In this document: positions 25,396 through 36,729 of the stretch, piece by piece | Layout of the letters: the number at the start of each line of letters is the position of its first letter | Position numbering within the stretch: the stretch's first letter is position 1 | DNA from: Pegea sp. RAD2-039 | Taxonomy: Eukaryota; Chordata; Thaliacea; Salpida; Salpidae | Direction of reading: 5' to 3' | Length of the DNA stretch: 64,000 nt | Assembly: GCA_034620365.1 (NCBI GenBank) | Contig: JAQGEQ010000165.1 | Span: forward strand, 239,186 to 303,185 | The notes under the pieces: model-generated | The model's input: only the letters and a program-made list of their open reading frames with translations | Databases searched by the model: none | Told to the model about the DNA's origin: nothing | Made by a program: the position numbers and the translations under genes

Positions 25396-26919
25396 ATGGA
25401 GCCTAACTATGTGTTTTTATTAGATGATTATTTTTATTCAAAATCCTTGGCAGTCATTAAAGATGATAAGAAAACTTATAAACCGATTAAATGTTCTGAT
25501 TGTAAGATAATAAAGAAAAATAACATAGCACTTATGACTCATGTAAAACATAAAGTAATTCATGAATGGATTGGTTTCAGAGAAAAAAGAGATGATAATC
25601 AAGAAAAAAGTTCATCAGAAGAGAAGAAGAGTGTTATGAGTTTTTGTAATTTCTGCTTCTTGCAGTTAGATAATGTTGAGTTGGCTCAAAAACATATTTC
25701 TTTGGTTCATAAAAATATGAATTTTACATCCTGCAAGATTTGTGAGAAATATTTTAAAGATGTCAATGAGTTCACACAACACATGAAGTCAACTCACTCA
25801 GCTATTGAAATGCCATATGTATGTGATGTGTGTGATTACAGAAGCTCTTTTTATAGTGATTTAATCAACCATTTCAAAGAATTTCATAAAGACACTGAAT
25901 ATTTGTTTTGTTTTTTCTGTTGCAAGGTTTTCACTTCATCACAAACATATATTGAGCACGCTTTAGAACACGGCAAAGCTAAATCGAATTTTCTTTGTAC
26001 TTCTTGTCGTTTAGTTTTTACTTGTAATGAAAGTATGAATTACCATTTGAAGCATTCTCACGTTTCGAATATTAAGGGTTCCATTACAAATAAAGTTCCA
26101 ATCGATGTAAACAATTATGATGTGACCATCCAAGTAAGCACTGATAGCTCTGTGAGGTTTGTTATTCCAAAGATCAAAGACCAATCTCCTAAAGTTACTG
26201 CCACATCAAGGTGCTGTGAATGCTCTTTAGCTGTTGAATCAAATCTTAGTGGGTGGGAAAGCCATTTTGCAGAGACTTTGAACTGTTCCAATTGCTCATA
26301 TATCACCAATTGTAAGTTTGCCTTTCATAACCACGAGAAGATGTGTTTAAATGAAGCTTCTGGTACAAGTTCAGCTGCAGAAGAAGTCTCTAATGAAATA
26401 GATCAGGAAAATTGTGATCAGATGAATAGTGAAGTTTCTGAGAGTAGAAAAAGAAAAAGAAAACTTCCTCTTGCTGAAAACAATCATGCAGAAGCATCCT
26501 CATGTTCTGATGATAATGAGCATCTGAACCCCCCTCAGCGGCGGAAAACTTATTCCAATGACTCTGGATTATCTCTCCTACCTGAACCACCTCAGGGTAT
26601 CAAGTTTGTTCATCTCTCTTCTTCAAGCTTTCTAATCTTCTGGTCGAAGCCAGCTAAAGACGTTTCTGGATATAAGATCGTGTTTAAAGGTGCTGGAGTG
26701 CCTACAGAGTCACAGCTTGATTCTAAACAGTACAGTGTAAGGTTGATGGGTTTGAAGTCTGCTACCAAGTACACCATTGCGATTACACCACACAATGATG
26801 GACTGGAAGGTGAAACAATCAACTTGGAGCAGACTACAATGAGTTTAGAAGAGTCTAGAAGAATGAAACTAGTTTATAGTATCCCGAGTTACAAGATAGA
26901 CTCAGATGAAGAAGATTAA
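25396..26919 (+). CDS. C2H2 zinc-finger protein with a C-terminal fibronectin type III domain
   Basis: Uninterrupted frame of 507 residues. The N-terminal half carries about seven C2H2-type fingers, including CxxC...H at about 36-55, 81-105, 113-136, 143-165, 170-192 and 199-221, and a degenerate pair at about 274-320. A disordered linker follows with a likely nuclear localisation signal (SRKRKRKLP) and acidic/serine stretches. The C-terminus (about 400-485) looks like a fibronectin type III domain: PEPPQGIKFVHLSSSSFLIFW, then SGYKIVFKG, LMGLKSATKYTIAI and the closing TT. Fingers give likely DNA or RNA binding, and the FN3 probably a protein contact, as in the nuclear proteins HCF-1 and ATF7IP. 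I know no named family with this exact layout. An upstream non-coding exon is possible. Confidence 0.85.
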   Translation: MEPNYVFLLDDYFYSKSLAVIKDDKKTYKPIKCSDCKIIKKNNIALMTHVKHKVIHEWIGFREKRDDNQEKSSSEEKKSVMSFCNFCFLQLDNVELAQKHISLVHKNMNFTSCKICEKYFKDVNEFTQHMKSTHSAIEMPYVCDVCDYRSSFYSDLINHFKEFHKDTEYLFCFFCCKVFTSSQTYIEHALEHGKAKSNFLCTSCRLVFTCNESMNYHLKHSHVSNIKGSITNKVPIDVNNYDVTIQVSTDSSVRFVIPKIKDQSPKVTATSRCCECSLAVESNLSGWESHFAETLNCSNCSYITNCKFAFHNHEKMCLNEASGTSSAAEEVSNEIDQENCDQMNSEVSESRKRKRKLPLAENNHAEASSCSDDNEHLNPPQRRKTYSNDSGLSLLPEPPQGIKFVHLSSSSFLIFWSKPAKDVSGYKIVFKGAGVPTESQLDSKQYSVRLMGLKSATKYTIAITPHNDGLEGETINLEQTTMSLEESRRMKLVYSIPSYKIDSDEED

Positions 26920-27088
26920 ATCTACAGTAGTTCTTTTATATACACTTTGTGCCATTTGTTTTGATTTAAACTGTAAAAACTGCTTTTTATACCTCTAGTT
27001 AACGTTTGTAAATTACTCCTATTTTTAAAAGCTTATATATATATCCTAAATTTGTGTTGATGTTACAGTAAACTGTTTGTTGTTTTAA

Positions 27089-28221
27089 ATGGTTTTTTAT
27101 ACTTGTAATGCTTGTGGTGAGTCACTGAAGAAAAACAAAGTAGAAAAGCATGCTTACACTTGTTATAATTGCCAGTATTTGACCTGTATTGATTGTAACC
27201 AAGACTTTTGGTGAGTGGGAACAACTTGATAGAAGATTTTCTAATAAAAGATCTGAATTCAGGGGTGATGATTATAAGCTTCATAAAAGTTGTATTTCTG
27301 AAAGTGAAAAATATGGAGCTGTTGGTTCCATTCATAAAAGTAATAAAGGTGAATTAAAACAACATGAGTGGATGAAGAAGGTTTATTTCATAAATTTGTT
27401 GATTTTTTACTTGGAACTATTTATTTTAAATATTTGCAGATTGAAGAGGCTTCTGAAACCAACAATTTAAGTAAAGAAGGAAAGAAATTGTTGGAGACAT
27501 TATTAAGTTATGACAACATTCCAAGAAAAAAAGGGAAATTTCTGGTAAAACTCAATTTTAATTTTTTTGAATTTAATTTTATGAATTTTTACAGAATTTT
27601 CTAAAAAATAGTTTGAAGATCAGATCTGCGAAACTAGGAGATGAGGTTTGGGAGGCTTTTTCAACCACCAACAAACCAGCTGCTAGTGGTAAACATATTT
27701 ATGTTTCTTCTGTTGATGAAATCACAACTTTTGATAAACAGCTGAAAATCCTAAAGTCGAAGATAAACAAAAATCTCAAAAAAGAAAGATTGAAGAAGAA
27801 GATGAAGACTCAACTAAAAACAAAAAGTCGAAGATCTCGACAGAAAGATTAAATGAATCTCTCACAAAAGTCAAAGATGAAAGTAAGAATTTTTATCAAT
27901 CGTTTCTTCTGATGACAAATATTTACAGAAGTAGTGAGCTTCCCGTGGAATAAAACTTTCAAATTGTGTCTGAAAGCGTCTGGTGATGGAGGAATGAGTT
28001 TGAAGAAGTTGAAGAAGAAGGTCTGGAAAGATTTGAGATCATTTGTGAAGTGATTAACTAAATGTGAATTATTGTAGGTTTTGAATGAATACGAAAACTT
28101 TGAAGGAAATAAAAGGTCGAGAAGTATCGCGGAATTGGAATTATTATTCCAGAAGAAAATCAATAAAAACCAGAAGATTAAAATTGAGAAATCGCGCGTC
28201 TTGTGGCTTCCTTGCAAATAA
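27089..28221 (+). CDS. LYAR: LYAR-like nucleolar zinc-finger protein
   Basis: Seven exons, all joining in phase: 27089-27210, 27263-27380, 27440-27544, 27595-27688, 27742-27882, 27929-28044 and 28078-28221, giving 279 residues. The N-terminus has the LYAR zinc fingers (MVFYTCNACGESLKKNKVEKH, CIDCNQDFWGDDYKLHKSC) and the block DNIPRKKGKF. The middle is a lysine/glutamate-rich region with nucleolar-type basic clusters, and the C-terminus (FPWNKTFKLCLKASGDGGMSLKKLKKKVW...ELLFQKKINKN) matches the conserved LYAR tail. In vertebrates LYAR is nucleolar and acts in pre-rRNA processing and cell growth. Introns are 33-59 nt. Without splicing at 27689-27741, the fourth exon would stop at 27852, so that intron decides the frame. 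Confidence 0.92.
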
Positions 28222-30475
28222 ATTCGATTTCTTCGTTTGTTTTTGATTTTGTTGCAACATTTCAACATTTTTTTATTTCAAAAAAGTTGAATTTTTCGCT
28301 GATTTCAAAAGTTTTTCACTGAAAATATGAAAACGAGAAAATCTAATTTTAAATTAAACATTTTCGCCTGCAGCCATTTATCAACTACAAATTGACTCGT
28401 GCACCTGAATAACCATTTTTTTGTTTTCTTACACAACAAATCTGCAATTCCTGATATTAAATCATCTTTACATGATTTAGGAGAAATTAAATTTAATAAA
28501 TTAAAAATAGCTAAATTGAACAGCTCCTACAGCGAACAAAAACCAAATAAAACTAGCAAAGAGGTAGTTGGAAGGTCTAGGATGTCATAATTTAGCAAAA
28601 TTAATACAGAAAAGAACACTGCAGAGTGAAATGTGAAGAAGACTCAATTGCTAAATCACTTGAGGCATATTTTGTTGAAAGTTTTTATAAGAGATCTTGA
28701 TTTAGTTGAAGTTGCTGATTGGTTTAATTCTGAACCTCTAAGGATTTACAAAAGATCTCGATCTTTCTGTCATTACATTTTAGATGACAGAAACTTTTAT
28801 TGACTTTAAATAGATTTCAAATACAAAAAGTAATGACAAAAGTTGGGCAGTCGCGACAACAACTCTGACGTATTTGTTAACTAGTAGTAGAAATTAATGA
28901 TTTAACTTTAGTTAGATTCTATAAACTGATGGAACACTGAATCGTTGCAAACTTAAATATTCCCTTGATGCCGACTATGATGAGTTCCAGTACGCCACAC
29001 ACCAAACTACAAGCTCAAGTTAGAAGGCTTGATTGAAAAGGTCTTTAAAGAACAACTGATAAATGAGAACCAAGTTGCTGATATGCTGAAAAACTTTGAA
29101 GATTTCAAGTAAATAGTAACCAAAACTTCCTCAATAGAGAATACAGATACTTCAACTAAATATGCATAGCAAGATTTTCAAACTTTCTTAAAGTTGGTAG
29201 AGACAACATTCCTTTTATAAAAGATGACATCAAATTGTTTTATTGAATTGATTTAACATCTTCTAATAACTCATCAGTTATCATAAAGCTTTGTAATAAA
29301 TCAACCAGAAATAAACTCCAATATTATTTATTATTATTCCTAACTCGGTCTAGGTTATCTGATGTCAAAAATTGTTACTTTCTAAAAGTCACCTACATAC
29401 ATGCGACTACAAATTGATAAATTCATTTTACAAACTTTATATTATAGACCTTGTTTTTAAAAATAGTTTTCTTTATCAATAAATTCAAAATTGTGTCTGT
29501 AGCCAAAGTTAAATAAATACAAATATTTTTTTAACATATATTTTTGCAGATATCTATTAGATTGTATACTAGTTGATAAAGATTATTTGAAAGTTTAATA
29601 ACTTATTCTTTTACTATTTCATTTAACTTCATGTAAAAATATTTTTTAATTTCTGTGTAGTTTTTGAACTAATATAATAATTAGGTGAAATCTATTATTT
29701 AGGCTTCTTTGGTTATATAATGAAATGTCATTTAATAGATAATAAGTATTAACTTATAATTATCATGTTATAAAGATTAAACGGTTATTACTTAAGATCT
29801 ATACAGCTTTAATAATTTTAAAGATTTCATTTATAAAATTTGTTATTTGAACTATAAAATCGATTTTGTTAATAAAAATTTAATAAAAAAGATTTTAGAA
29901 TTATTCTTTAAAGATTTATTTGAAGTTTACTCAGAGTTATCGAGAAAATTAGAAGAATGTTAATTTGGTTTCAACATGTAGTAGAAGTTAAATATAGAGA
30001 TTTTTGGTGATAACTCTAAGTAGTTGAATATACTTGATATTTTAAAAGAAATAAAAATAAACCTTTTTTTTTATCAGGCGATTTTTAAAAGGCGAATTTT
30101 GAAAAGTTAAAAAAATAAACTTTTTTAAAATTATAGAAAATGATGAAACATAAAATTGGAAACAAAAAATCAGTTGTATCAATTCAGCCTGTAAGTTTTC
30201 AGTAAACAAAATCCTTGAGAAGTTGCTTGTTAAATAGATGCAGACACAACAGAATAGCAGATAACAGTTCTCAGAAAGCAACTAACTTGATAGTATCATG
30301 TGTGCTCTTGTCAAGAACATATGAATGTATGAAAAAGTTGAAGTATTTGAAAATAAAATTTGACAAATAGTGGTTGGAAATATTAAAAAATGAATAGAAA
30401 ATGTGAATAAAATTATCTGTCCATTTCTAATTTCTTTCTTATATTGGAAACAGTTGCATTTTTGGAAAATAATTT
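28222..30475. other. Intergenic region with weak exon-like pieces
   Basis: Two stretches look mildly coding on the plus strand. One is 28399-28590, a polar frame containing SAIPDIKSSLHDLGEI. The other is about 29000-29112, reading LKLEGLIEKVFKEQLINENQVADMLKNF before a stop. I could not join them with matching splice phases and do not recognise a family, so I leave them uncalled. The remainder is AT-rich. Confidence 0.35.
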
Positions 30476-31549
30476 TCAATATTTTACTTTACTAGCTTTC
30501 GATTTTCTAGAACTTTTACTTCGTTTTTTACTATGACTTCTCTTTTTCGACTTTTTCTTTTTAGGATTTATTTCAATTGATGGTCGAAGTCCTTCAATTC
30601 CAGTATTTTTGTCAGTTTTAGAATATTCTCTAGCTTCTTGATCTTCTGAAACTTCTTTTATTTTTTTGCTTTTAAATTATATCAAAAATCAATTGAATAA
30701 AAGCATTTTATCAAATGTTAAAAACTTACCAATCCATACAATACAGCAGAAATAACAAACCCATAATGATAGTTATTATAGAAATAATTATGAATATTGT
30801 TGAAAGAGGTCTATTCGCTTGTGTATCTGATGCATCTAGAATGAAAGTTTTAAATTTAAATATTTGTTAATAAAAACTGGTTATCATAAAAATATTATTA
30901 AAATCATTAAAGCTAAAGAACTTTTTTGAGTAAATTTTAACAAACTACAGTCTTCTTACTATTCTGGCAAATAAAATGTCTTTGTGTACCACATGGAGAG
31001 GTATACCATTTTTCACTATTTTTGATCATTACGCATTTCTTCGCTAGATTTGGTTCTTCAATAGACCAATAAGGACTGCTTTCTCCATTACTGAGTAATG
31101 AATTATCAGACCATTTCCACAACCCTTCTTCATTGGTTAATCCAAGCCAGAAATAGTTTGCAGAAAAACAACCATTGGTTCCTTCTTTTATGAAATTCAT
31201 TTGAGATGCATCTTTTATATGAGCAAGAAAACCATTTGTACTTCGACATATAGCTAATGCCGCTGTATATTCTTCTACTTTATCGCAATAGAAGCTGTAT
31301 AAGATATTATCATCGTATCTTCGGACTTTAGTAGGAGGTATATCTGTTCAAATATTTTGTTAAGTTCAATTTACATCGATGTATAATACATTATATAAAA
31401 ATCATCATTTGAAATAGTGTTTTTTATGTCAATTGTATTAAATTAGATAAAAATCGATATATAATAAAAATTACAAAAAACTTACAGCAATCAATGAAGC
31501 TAAAGAAGAATATGCAACAAATGAATATAATCAAGTATAAATAATTCAT
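30476..31549 (-). CDS. Type I membrane protein with a C-type lectin domain
   Basis: Four exons on the minus strand with consistent phases: 31486-31549, 30960-31343, 30730-30835 and 30476-30668, giving 248 residues. Exon 1 encodes a signal peptide (MNYLYLIIFICCIFFFSFIDC). Exon 2 encodes the C-type lectin fold: FYCDKVEEYTAALAIC, FWLGLTN, WKWSDNS, EEPN, CVMI...W and the closing C...FICQ. The EPN tripeptide is the one linked to mannose-type sugar binding, but the WND calcium motif is not obvious, so binding may be altered. Exon 3 encodes a transmembrane helix (STIFIIISIITIIMGLLFLL) and exon 4 a cytoplasmic tail with a strongly basic Lys/Ser/Arg end. A cell-surface recognition or adhesion receptor is likely; the ligand is unknown. 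Confidence 0.87.
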
Positions 31550-33567
31550 TTCTATACTGCATACTTCGATAAAACACTAAAAAAATTAGATTAAAATATT
31601 AGATATATTATTTTAATAAAATACTGATAAAAACTAGTTTAAGAGACAAAATTAATTTGAAATAAAATAGTTTTGGTTCTCAAATGGTTGTAAGTAATCT
31701 TTATAGTTTTTACTAATTTTTAAAATAAGAATAATCAAAAATTTCAAAAACAGATCAGCCTCTGGAACAGCTTCAATCAACTACTTTAATTTTAATTATA
31801 TAAAAGTTAATTTAATACTTTCTACAAAAAACTAGAATAATTTTATTAAATTTGTGGAAATGTAAATGAAAAAACAAATAATTTGATTAAAATAATTAAT
31901 TACAAATTAAACTAACCACAAAGATATAAGAAAACGAACAAAAGTATGAAAGTTTTCAGATCAATCAGAGAATCTAATAAAAAGTTTGCACAAAATTTCT
32001 ATTCTTAAAATTATTTCAAATTGTCATTTTAAGAAGTTGACAGACTAAATGATAATAAAAATTTTAAAATAAAGCAAAAATAATCGTAAAAAATATCTGA
32101 GATCTTTTACAAACTAGAATAGTTTTAACAAATGATGAATTTCTTAATATCCAAATCAATTTTTATTTCAGAGAACTGTTTTTTTTTTAAGCAACTGTTA
32201 ATTTTCCACAATTTTTAGGTATTTATTTTTAAACTAAAATAGACTTCAAAATGACTGTTATAGTCAAATTCTAAAAACCGATTATTTTAAATAAAATAAG
32301 TTTAAAAGCTTGACTTTTTTAAGGTTCACAAAAAACTATTGCTGAATTATAATATTTATTCATTTAGTCCATAATGCTTCAAAAATAATAAAACTATTAT
32401 CTCGTATTTTGGAATTTAAATATTAGAATAATTGTTAACTAGAAATTATCAAAAAAGTTTTTAAAACATTTACGCTTTATATTAACCTAGCAACAAAAAT
32501 CTATTAATTCTAAAAAGGCGTAATCTATGCATCAAGGATAATTTATCAATTAGATAATTTCCAATCCTAAATAAGGAATAGAAAAAGAAATTAGATAAAA
32601 ATTTTTGATCTCTACAATTATTTGTTTATATTTAAAAATATATTAATGTGGTTACTAAAGCTTTTAAATGATTTCATGGTAAAGAAAAGTCTAATGACTT
32701 TACATGCTTGCGCAAAGTACTGTAGAAAGTTAAATAAAAGCTTAATTAACAAAAACATCTAAAAAATTAATTATAAAGTCGAAGCTGTCTAATTTTTAAT
32801 TTATATTGACGTTGATTTTACTTTTATCGATGGGTTTGTAACATACCATGCACATACAAAACAGCCAGCATCAAGGTTATTAGATCTTGTATAAGATTAA
32901 TATGAAACAAGGAAAAAACAAAATAGTATCTATCATTTTTCCTTTCAGTAGTTTCTCTATTTTGATTTTTAAGTAATCTGAAACTAACCAAATATCTTTG
33001 ATTAATTTAGATAATAGCATCACGGTAGGTTGTTTTTTCAACTATCATACAAGTTTTTTGTAAGATAAGTTTTTCTAAGCTTAACCCGGAAGTTTGAATA
33101 ATACCAAGAAGGTTCTAATTAACTTTTAGCATGAACCTAAACTCCTAAAGCGTTGCTAGAAACTCCTAGAAGATAGTTCAGAAAATGAAACTTTTTTAGC
33201 TTATCTTATATGACTTTTACTTTATCGAGCAAACAAACTTATGAAGTTAAATCATTGATTTTTAAAGCTATCGTAAATTGTTTTCTTTTGTCTTATATCC
33301 GATCGAGCCAACAAATTATCAGCGAATGATTTATATTTGAACATCGTAGATACTTTAGTTTTATAAAATTAAAGTTTTTCGAATAAAAATTATTTAAATA
33401 GTTTGATAATTATCTAAAAGAATGTTCTTCTTATATCTTAATGCTTTAAAACAAACATTGAATTCAAAATGGGAAAGAACGGAATTAGTCAGATGATAAA
33501 AATAATCGTTTCAAGACTAAATATTTTCTCTAATCATCATATTATTAGTCAAAGACCAGTTTGAATG
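31550..33567. other. AT-rich intergenic sequence
   Basis: About 2 kb with no open frame or exon pair I can support on either strand. Confidence 0.5.
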
Positions 33568-36253
33568 TTAGAGATTTTCCACAAGTTTTCTAAGCTCATC
33601 TACATCCATGTCTCGGTGGAGAGAGTCTACGACTTTCTTCTCCAAAAAGGAACAAGTTTTATCTTGCTTATTACAAACAACAAGTAAATGAGACGAGTTG
33701 ACGTCAAAGTAGGTAGTGACAGCTTTAAATGTCTTCTCTAAAGACTTGATTACTGAGTTTGCGGAAGGGAACTCATCATTGTTTACAGCAAGTTTAAGAA
33801 GAAATATTCCTGAAATTAAAAACAACTTGATGAATACAGGAAGTAAACAACAGGATGTAGATATAAGGAAGTACAGCAAAAGCTAATGGAAGCAATTAGT
33901 ATGATAAGATTGAAAAACCTGTGTCATTAAGAATCGAGTGAACAGATTCAATATAAAGAGGATCTACAAGTGAAGAATCTTCATCTAAATAAACTTTCAT
34001 GGTGACAACATCAAATGTTGATTGAGTATCTATCGAACCAAAATTTGATTGAAGTTTCTTGAAATACGAAAATTAAGTAAAAAATACTTTTAAATTCGTC
34101 AAAGAAGTCAGCAAATTCAAACGGATGAACTTTTACTAGATCCATATTAACATTAAAGAACTTCTTTGCAACATTCAACAGTTCTTCACTTTTATCAACA
34201 ACCACATTACTCGCATCACACATATAAGTTTGTAAGTATGTTAGTAAACCTAAACTGGAAGCGAAACCAAAATGGAGAATTCCCAAATTTCTTTTCATAT
34301 CTTTTCTGTGAATCAAATTAACAAATTAGAAATGATTTACTTCAAAGACACAAAACTCACTTGAACTGAGAAATGCAACCAAATTGCAACTGTGAAATGG
34401 AATCAGCTAAAACCTTGGAATTTATCGTTTTTAAACTTTTTCGTGTTTTCGACTTCTTCTTATCTACCAACAAACATTTTTTTAAATTATAAATTAGCTG
34501 AGAAATCTACTCACGAGCATTTTTCAAACTCATACAGGCCTCCACGCAACATAAAAGAGATAGATTTGTGATATTCGGATGTCTCTCAAGAACTAATCTT
34601 CTCTTCCAACAATCTTTTGTGTCAATATAATCTTCCACGATGTACTTTAAACTTCCAACTTGAAATTGATGAACGATTTGACGCAAACCAATTTGGCCGC
34701 TGGTCAAAATTGGAACCTGTTCATCAAATATTAGTCACTAAAAGAGAAGAAGACACAAATTTGAAATTACTTTGTAACTTTTTGATAATTCATGAGGTGC
34801 TAGTTCCATGACACGAGTCGAAAGTTCATCTTGGATCGTATTTAAAGATCCTTCATTTGAAAGTGATTCGTAGTCATGATGACGACTCAACAACACAACC
34901 AGTAATCTCTTGTAAGACACATTTGAAGCCAACATCATTCGTCCTACATAAAAACATCTTTCAATATTTAATTTGAATCTTTAAATCTACATCTAAAGAC
35001 ACAAGATTTGGAAGAAGATATTTTGATAGATTTGAAAAACCTTTTTTAGTAGCAAACATCCAATCATGTTCCTTTCCATTAGGGACAACAAAAACAGCAA
35101 ATTTTTCTGCCGCATCTTTACTGTCAACTACGTATATACGATAACGCGCGACGTCTACTTTATCTGTGAAAGAAATCATTAGGATGAAGAAGATTAGAAA
35201 GAAGTTGACCTGATGTAAAGAGTTCAATCATTGGTGGTTCATTTGTTGCTTCATTTTTATTCAATTCGTTTTTAACCATCGCATAATATTGTTGAGATTT
35301 CACAATTTCAATCATTTCCTCCTAGATGTTGATCAGAAACTAAATGTGTGGTGAAGATGAAAACTTACCTCTGTTTGCAATCTTTTTGGTTGATCCGAAT
35401 CAGCAAGACATATTTCTAATATCTTTCGGGGCAAATTGGCAAATTTGGTCAGTACAAATGCAAATAAAGGCATTTTAGGTCCACCAGTGGTGTGGTCTTC
35501 TGCCACCCATATCTGTCACAACATTTTGGCTTTTGAATAAAAAAGCTTCAAAATTCGACCATTTTTTACCTTATGAACTCTCAGCAACCAGTTATTAGCA
35601 GGAAAATATGAAAGAAGTTTTTGAAGGACATGATCTTGAGCTAAAGACACACAAATATATCTTCCTCCATTTCTCAATATACGATAAATCTCCCCAAACA
35701 TCACTTCGATCTTTGCACATCCTTCCTCAGAACTCATCATTGCATCCAATGTTCCCTGAAGATCAGATGAAGATTTTGTTCAAAGATCTTCAAATCACCT
35801 TATCAATGATGACAGAGAAATGTTGATTTGGAAAATTCATCTTATTCACATCCATCTCCAACCACTTCATCTCTTTTCTTGTCTCATTTATTTTACTCAT
35901 CTACGATTTACAAATTGAAGAATTTAGATGAAAAAGTAGATTGGGTCACCTGTTTCACAGCAGTTTTACTGATATCTATGTTTGTGATGTCTTTGAAACC
36001 AGAATCATAAAGATCCTCACTTAACTTGGAGTTACCGCAACCAGAAACCAAGATATTTTCTACAACAGAAAATTGTTTGGAAGATTTCAGTTAGTTGCAA
36101 GTTGAAACCTGTCTTTTTGATGTATCTGTTCAACACTCCACATAATTCGAAGTGACTCCCATACCACTCAAATGCAGTTCTTCGTTTTTTGAAGAAACTT
36201 TCCCAATATCTTTTAGAACTAAAATCTTTACTAACCTTTGGCATTAAATCCAT
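33568..36253 (-). CDS. METTL13: METTL13-type dual methyltransferase (eEF1A lysine and N-terminal)
   Basis: Many small exons on the minus strand. The N-terminal seven-beta-strand methyltransferase begins MDLMPKVSKDFSSKRYWESFF and FEWYGSHFELCGVL. A short intron follows, then the SAM-binding motif I exon (ILVSGCGNSKLSEDLYDSGF...NIDIS). Next are the GGRYICVSLAQDH block and the linker/second half (VVDSKDAAEKFAVFVVPNGKEHDWMF, STRVMELAPHELS, DYIDTKDCWKRRLVLERHPN). The second methyltransferase domain follows (GILHFGFASSLGLLTYL...), ending MDVDELRKLVENL at 33568. METTL13 (eEF1AKNMT) methylates elongation factor eEF1A at its N-terminus and at Lys55. A Met six bases upstream (36259) is also in frame; I prefer 36253 because family members begin near MxLLPKS. 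Not every internal splice junction was verified. Confidence 0.9.
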
Positions 36254-36729
36254 TTTCAAAGATTTTTTTTTGATATTTTGATTAATATGAAATTATTAAT
36301 TTTCTAGTGAAATGAATAAAAGTAATTTTATTATACAAATATCTATGTATTAAAAACCATTCATAATAATTCATTAAAAATTCAAAAACTTAAAATTCTT
36401 TAAAACTAAATAATTGTATTTTTCTCACATAACTAATAAATGATTTTTTTAACTTTAAAAGCTAATCAAAAAAACTCAATTCAATTAGAAAACATTCATT
36501 TTGTAAGTGGAAGATGAAAAAAATACATCAAAATATCATATAATACATTTAAGAGGTTGACTGAACATGAATAATTCATTTAAAGCTAAAAAGTAAAATC
36601 TCTTTGTGGCATTTAGGTATAAAATAAGATGTTTTAAAACAAATCTTTTATAAAATAAAGAAATAAATGAAGAAAAATTGCACAGTTCACTAAAAACACT
36701 AAAATTAGTTTAAACAAAATTAAGAACAA
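36254..36729. other. AT-rich intergenic sequence
   Basis: Short AT-rich spacer between two minus-strand genes. Nothing recognised. Confidence 0.5.

Noticed and set aside
27063..27335. Minus-strand frame opposite LYAR
   Set aside because: Shadow of the LYAR exons, which have family motifs and phased introns.
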